Assembly (NCBI RefSeq): GCF_028596025.1
Contig: NZ_CP117167.1
Span: 62,001-126,000 of the forward strand
Reading direction: 5' to 3'
Length of the DNA stretch: 64,000 bases
From: Mucilaginibacter jinjuensis
GTDB lineage: Bacteria > Bacteroidota > Bacteroidia > Sphingobacteriales > Sphingobacteriaceae
Both the position numbers and the translations under genes were made by a program. Below are positions 60,750-64,000 of the stretch, one piece after another (position 1 is the first letter of the stretch; each line of letters starts with the position of its first letter). Below the pieces are notes generated by a model. It worked only from the letters and a program-made list of their open reading frames with translations. It was not told the origin of the DNA and ran no database searches.

Positions 60750-62894
60750 TTATGCTTCTTTTTTCATCCAGCTTACTACCGCTTTGATCTCGGTATAACT
60801 GTAATCATCGCCCAAAATCTCTTTTAATGGTGCTAATCTATCAGCACCGTAACTTTCAACCGCATCCTGTATAGCAGGTATTTTTTGCTGATCAACTAAT
60901 TCCGTTACTTCCATTTCGCCGGATTGGATGAAAGAACATAAGTGATTCTCAATAGTAGTTGTAGCCAGGTTACGCATGCCTGCAATTTCAGAAATACTGA
61001 TACCTGCTTTGTACAACTCGAAACTTTCGCGCTGGGTATTTCCTGCTGATGCACGGCTTGTTTTAGTCTTAGTTGCCTTAGCCCGTTTGCTGCTTATTTT
61101 AGAAGCCAGGCCATGTTGCGTACAATAAGCATTAATTATACGTAAAAAAGCTTCGCCATAACGGTTTAGTTTTACTTCGCCAAAACCGGAGATCCGGCCT
61201 AATTCGTCCAAACTTTGCGGCAGATAGGTTGCCATCTCCTGCAAGGTAGCATCAGACAAAATGATGTAAGCGGGTACATTCTCATTCATGGCCAAATTGA
61301 AGCGGATGGTTTTCAATTCATGCAATAGGTCAGCTTCATAAACGGTAGGTTCTGTTGCTTTGGCTTCCTCTTCCATCGCTTCCGAGATCGAAAACTCCAC
61401 TTGTTGCTGTCCTTTTAAAACAGCCTCGCTTGTTGAGGTTAATTTTAATACCGGGTACTGATCGTCAGTAACCTGTAAATAGCCTTGTATTACAAGCTGT
61501 CCGATATAGCGTTGCCATTCGGCTTTGCTAAGATCATTACCAATACCATAAGTTTTTAACTGTTTATGTTCTTCACGGATCTTTTCGCTTCGCGATCCAC
61601 GCAGCAGATCAATCACATAATTAGTACCAAAGCGCTGGTTTAAACGATATACTGCCGATAGCGCTTTTTGTGCGATAACTGTTCCATCAAATTTTTTATA
61701 CTCGGTTAAGCAAACATCACACGAGCCGCAATGATCGGGGAATTGCTCGTTAAAATAATGCATCAAATACTGACGGCGGCAGGTTTGCAGCTGGCAGTAT
61801 TTTACCATATCATCAAGCTTTTTCAGCATAATACGGCTTTGGTCTTCGTTACCCTCTACCCTGGCGAAACGCTGTAATTTAAAGGCATCACCTGCCGAGA
61901 AAAACAATAATGCTTCCGATGGCAAACCATCCCGCCCAGCGCGGCCTGTTTCCTGGTAATAACCTTCTATATTTTTAGGCAGATCGTAATGCACCACGTA
62001 GCGCACGTTAGATTTATTGATACCCATCCCGAAGGCAATGGTGGCTACTATGATTTTTACTTCATCTCGCAAAAACTGGTCCTGATTTAAAGCTTTGGTT
62101 TCATTGTCCAACCCAGCGTGGTAGGCTTTGGCGGCATAACCTTGCTTTTGCAGGTCGGCGGCCAGATGTTCGGTATTCTGCCGGCTCAGGCAGTAAATTA
62201 TGCCCGAATCTTCCTGGTGCTCATCCAAAAAGCCCAGCAACTGGTTGTAGCTGTCTTTCTTGGGAGCTACTGTATAGCTGATGTTAGGACGGTTAAATGA
62301 GGATACAAATTCTTTAGGCTGATGTAAGGCCAGTTTTTCGCGAATATCTTTCCTTGTCAAATCATCCGCCGTAGCAGTTAAAGCGATAACCGGAGTTTTG
62401 GGAAACTCGGTTTTGAAGCTCGAAAGCATCAAATACTCTGGGCGGAAATCGTGACCCCAGTGCGAGATACAATGCGCCTCATCAATAGCAATGAGGCTTA
62501 CATTTAAAGTTTTTAAAAAAGTAACCAACCGGCTCTCTGAGCCGAACAAACGCTCGGGAGCCAGGTAAAGCAATTTGATCTCGCCCGATTTTAACCTGCT
62601 TACAATGCTTTGCTGCTCATTTGGATTTTGGCTCGAGTTTAAGAAAGCTGCCGGGATGCCGTTGATGTTCAAGGCATCAACCTGGTCTTTCATCAGGGCA
62701 ATTAACGGCGAGATAACTACCGTTAATCCACTAAGTAATACAGCGGGTAGCTGGTAACATAATGACTTACCGCCTCCTGTAGGCATTAGCACCAAAGCAT
62801 CGCCAACTGTTAATACCTGCTGAACAATGGCTTCCTGCTGATGGCGGAACTCTGTGTAACCAAAATATTTATGTAAGGCTTGTAGGGGCGTCAT
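60750..62894 (-). CDS. recQ: ATP-dependent DNA helicase RecQ
   Basis: RecQ unwinds DNA 3'-5' in recombination and repair. The 714-aa protein has Walker A MPTGGGKSLCYQLP (Lys43), AIDEAHCISHWGHDFRPEY (DEAH box and the aromatic-rich loop), the helicase motif VI ETGRAGRDG, the RQC zinc cysteines (CQLQTC and HCGSCDVC), the winged helix and an HRDC domain (about 520-600). The last about 110 residues are a helix-turn-helix-like tail (SFELYKAGISISEIAGMRNLATTTIENHL), also seen in other Bacteroidota and Firmicutes RecQ proteins. The start at 62894 is followed upstream by the RAYT region. Confidence 0.96.
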   Translation of the reverse strand: MTPLQALHKYFGYTEFRHQQEAIVQQVLTVGDALVLMPTGGGKSLCYQLPAVLLSGLTVVISPLIALMKDQVDALNINGIPAAFLNSSQNPNEQQSIVSRLKSGEIKLLYLAPERLFGSESRLVTFLKTLNVSLIAIDEAHCISHWGHDFRPEYLMLSSFKTEFPKTPVIALTATADDLTRKDIREKLALHQPKEFVSSFNRPNISYTVAPKKDSYNQLLGFLDEHQEDSGIIYCLSRQNTEHLAADLQKQGYAAKAYHAGLDNETKALNQDQFLRDEVKIIVATIAFGMGINKSNVRYVVHYDLPKNIEGYYQETGRAGRDGLPSEALLFFSAGDAFKLQRFARVEGNEDQSRIMLKKLDDMVKYCQLQTCRRQYLMHYFNEQFPDHCGSCDVCLTEYKKFDGTVIAQKALSAVYRLNQRFGTNYVIDLLRGSRSEKIREEHKQLKTYGIGNDLSKAEWQRYIGQLVIQGYLQVTDDQYPVLKLTSTSEAVLKGQQQVEFSISEAMEEEAKATEPTVYEADLLHELKTIRFNLAMNENVPAYIILSDATLQEMATYLPQSLDELGRISGFGEVKLNRYGEAFLRIINAYCTQHGLASKISSKRAKATKTKTSRASAGNTQRESFELYKAGISISEIAGMRNLATTTIENHLCSFIQSGEMEVTELVDQQKIPAIQDAVESYGADRLAPLKEILGDDYSYTEIKAVVSWMKKEA

Positions 62895-62923
62895 TATTGT
62901 AAAGTTAGTGATTCCTGCTAATT

Positions 62924-63012
62924 ATTGTTGGTGACAACACCAACAATGGCGCTGACCTTGCTTCTTCTCACATTATTTTTTTTCTGCCGTTGTTGGTGTT
63001 GTCACCAACAAC
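62924..63012. repeat. REP-like hairpin pair, left of the RAYT gene
   Basis: Two 24-nt hairpins face each other. Hairpin 1 (62924-62947) has arms ATTGTTGGTG/CACCAACAAT and loop ACAA. Hairpin 2 (62989-63012) has arms GTTGTTGGTG/CACCAACAAC and loop TTGT, the complement of loop 1. The spacer is 41 nt. In matching orientation each is preceded by GCC. The pair ends 24 bp after the transposase stop codon. Confidence 0.92.
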
Positions 63013-63036
63013 TTTTGCTTTGTTACGCAAATAATG

Positions 63037-63567
63037 CTAATCTCCATCATAATGTGTTATCAAACCAAAATCATCTATTCCGGTTTCATAAAACCTTGCC
63101 GATGAATATTTATAATCTTCAGGATAAGTACAAAGCTCCCATTTTTGTTGAAGCGGATTATCGTGTATGTAATTTAACTTTTGCATAAAAACATCAGGAC
63201 TCCAAAGATCAATGCTTAACGAGTTTCTTTCCCAAAACTGATATTGTCTGTCTTTTGCATTCACCTTGTATAAATCAAGTGAGTGATTCTGGGTATCTAA
63301 TAATCGGAATTTAAATTGCTGTGCTGTAAATTTTAGAAAACGCAATTTTATATTTTCAGCTTTAAAACCATCTTGTATTTGCCAGATGAGGTGTATATGA
63401 TTGGGCATAATAACGAAAGCGTAGACCTTGATGCTGCCTTCGGTTTTGAGATATAACAGGCTTTTGATGATAATATCTTTTAAAGCATCGTCTTTTAATA
63501 ATGGTTTCCACTCTAATATAGTTGCAGTAAAGAATTGTGGATGGTAATCAAAATTGATAAGGGCCAT
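63037..63567 (-). CDS. REP-associated tyrosine transposase (RAYT), Y1/HUH family
   Basis: The 176-aa protein (start ATG 63567, MALINFDYHPQFF) has the Y1 transposase signature: the HUH motif in VIMPNHIHLIWQ (about 70-80) and the tyrosine in the C-terminal YIHDNPLQQKWELCTYPEDYKYSSA (in outline), the pattern of RAYT proteins. It is single-copy here and has no IS-type ends. On both sides lie inverted pairs of the same REP-like hairpin, as known for RAYTs of proteobacteria, where the enzyme recognises and cuts REP DNA. An in-frame start at 63624 would lie inside the right-hand hairpin and is rejected. Confidence 0.92.
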   Translation of the reverse strand: MALINFDYHPQFFTATILEWKPLLKDDALKDIIIKSLLYLKTEGSIKVYAFVIMPNHIHLIWQIQDGFKAENIKLRFLKFTAQQFKFRLLDTQNHSLDLYKVNAKDRQYQFWERNSLSIDLWSPDVFMQKLNYIHDNPLQQKWELCTYPEDYKYSSARFYETGIDDFGLITHYDGD

Positions 63568-63601
63568 TGTGATAGATAGGTTGTTGTTGATAAAATTGGT
63601 T

Positions 63602-63692
63602 ATTGTTGGTGACAACACCAACAATGGCGTTGGATTTTCTTGACGTTGTACCGGGCCATTTTTTTGCCGTTGTTGGTGTTGTCACCAACAAC
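63602..63692. repeat. REP-like hairpin pair, right of the RAYT gene
   Basis: Hairpin 3 (63602-63625) is identical to hairpin 1 and hairpin 4 (63669-63692) is identical to hairpin 2. The spacer is 43 nt and is not similar to that of the left pair beyond the GGCG and TTTTT..GCC edges. In matching orientation GCC precedes each hairpin. The pair begins 34 bp upstream of the transposase start. Confidence 0.92.
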
Positions 63693-63805
63693 CATTTGCT
63701 AAGCCACATCTTTTAATGCTAAATCGATCAAAATCAGTGCAATTCCCAATTATTAAATCCAAAATCGCCAACATTTTAAATTCTTTATTAGCTTTAGCTA
63801 ACATT

Positions 63806-64000
63806 ATGCATAAAAAACTATACCCCCTTGTATTATTGTTGAGTTTAAGCTTTGCGGCGCTTGCTCAACAGATTAAATCACCGGCCGAATTTTTAGGTTA
63901 TAATCTGGGCGATCAATTCACTAACCATTATCGCATAGCCGAGTACTTTCGATACATCGCGCAAGCATCTAAAAATATTAAGCTGGTTGAATATGGTAAA
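63806..64000 (+). CDS. Probable M14 zinc carboxypeptidase, 5' part only
   Basis: The window ends 65 codons into a gene starting at ATG 63806. The visible part is a signal peptide (KLYPLVLLLSLSFAALAQ, cleavage near residue 21) and the mature N-terminus IKSPAEFLGYNLGDQFTNHY followed by YFRYIAQASKNIKLVEYGK. The pattern SPAEFLGY..G..FT.H......YF..A..S.N.KL..YG is the start of the large M14-type metallocarboxypeptidases of Bacteroidota. The zinc ligands lie beyond the window. Confidence 0.75.
   Translation, partial: MHKKLYPLVLLLSLSFAALAQQIKSPAEFLGYNLGDQFTNHYRIAEYFRYIAQASKNIKLVEYGK

Noticed and set aside
63568-63624. N-terminal extension of the RAYT gene to 63624
   Set aside because: The extra residues are the translation of a REP hairpin; the ATG at 63567 starts the conserved MALINFDYHPQFF.
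62924-63692. The RAYT region as an ordinary IS200/IS605 element
   Set aside because: The protein has the RAYT-type C-terminus, there is no TnpB or target-site pattern, and the hairpins form inverted pairs on both sides rather than single left and right ends.

Overview
The window looks like chromosomal DNA of a Sphingobacteriaceae-type Bacteroidota (Mucilaginibacter/Pedobacter-like). The evidence is an lpxC-fabZ fusion, a PorX-type response regulator with a PglZ phosphatase domain, LruC, DUF6515, HYC_CC_PP and DUF2911 proteins, promoters with the TAnnTTTG -7 box, and the lack of strong Shine-Dalgarno sequences. Genus is inferred from gene content only. No tRNA, rRNA, CRISPR array, prophage or plasmid function was seen.

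Layout. 1-8.9 kb (minus strand): efp, a two-domain M16 protease, a lone ABC ATPase, and the lipid A block lpxD / lpxC-fabZ / lpxA with 4-bp ATGA overlaps, headed by an HD-domain phosphohydrolase. 9-17.4 kb (plus): porX, tsaE, alanine dehydrogenase, a 1253-aa TPR/DUF3857/transglutaminase protein and a BrkB/YihY membrane protein. 17.4-25.7 kb: an exported FAD oxidoreductase, a YfiT-like DinB enzyme, and a four-gene minus-strand cluster with metal-binding signatures (HYC_CC_PP, periplasmic HMA protein, predicted outer-membrane protein, Met/His-rich protein). An 800-bp gene-free stretch with a hairpin-bordered element follows, then an OmpA lipoprotein and a DUF6515 protein. 25.9-30.6 kb: GapN-like dehydrogenase, lipoproteins, a frameshifted FAH-family gene and an exported ABM-domain protein. 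30.7-35.7 kb: rimP-nusA-infB with a clear promoter and a 5'-terminal stem-loop. 35.7-42.6 kb: a 47-aa secreted His-rich peptide, S41 protease, CsbD-like protein, outer-membrane barrel, DUF2911 protein, small membrane protein and an exported PIG-L deacetylase. 42.7-47.4 kb: tetR-tolC-emrA-emrB efflux operon with two palindromic candidate operators. 47.7-50.7 kb: ahpD, ahpC, and a marR/oxidoreductase pair with three copies of one palindrome. 50.7-62.9 kb: LruC protein, methyltransferase, YugP-like protease, FAD oxidoreductase, murF, DUF1349 and HXXEE proteins, fabV, an unknown protein and recQ. 62.9-63.7 kb: a REP-associated tyrosine transposase (RAYT) bracketed by two inverted pairs of REP-like hairpins. 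The window ends inside a probable M14 carboxypeptidase gene.

How the genes work together. Most of the window is conserved housekeeping: envelope synthesis (lpx, murF, fabV), translation (efp, rimP-nusA-infB, tsaE) and repair (recQ). Accessory functions are efflux, peroxide defence and probable metal handling. Gene ends are marked by strong U-tailed hairpins. Several intergenic spaces carry long perfect inverted repeats (arms 14-28 bp) of at least three families.

The most notable items are the RAYT with its own REP hairpins, the 47-aa His-rich exported peptide, the MarR circuit readable from sequence, the metal-signature cluster, the hairpin-bordered element at 23.5-23.9 kb, and a single-base frameshift in the FAH-family gene.
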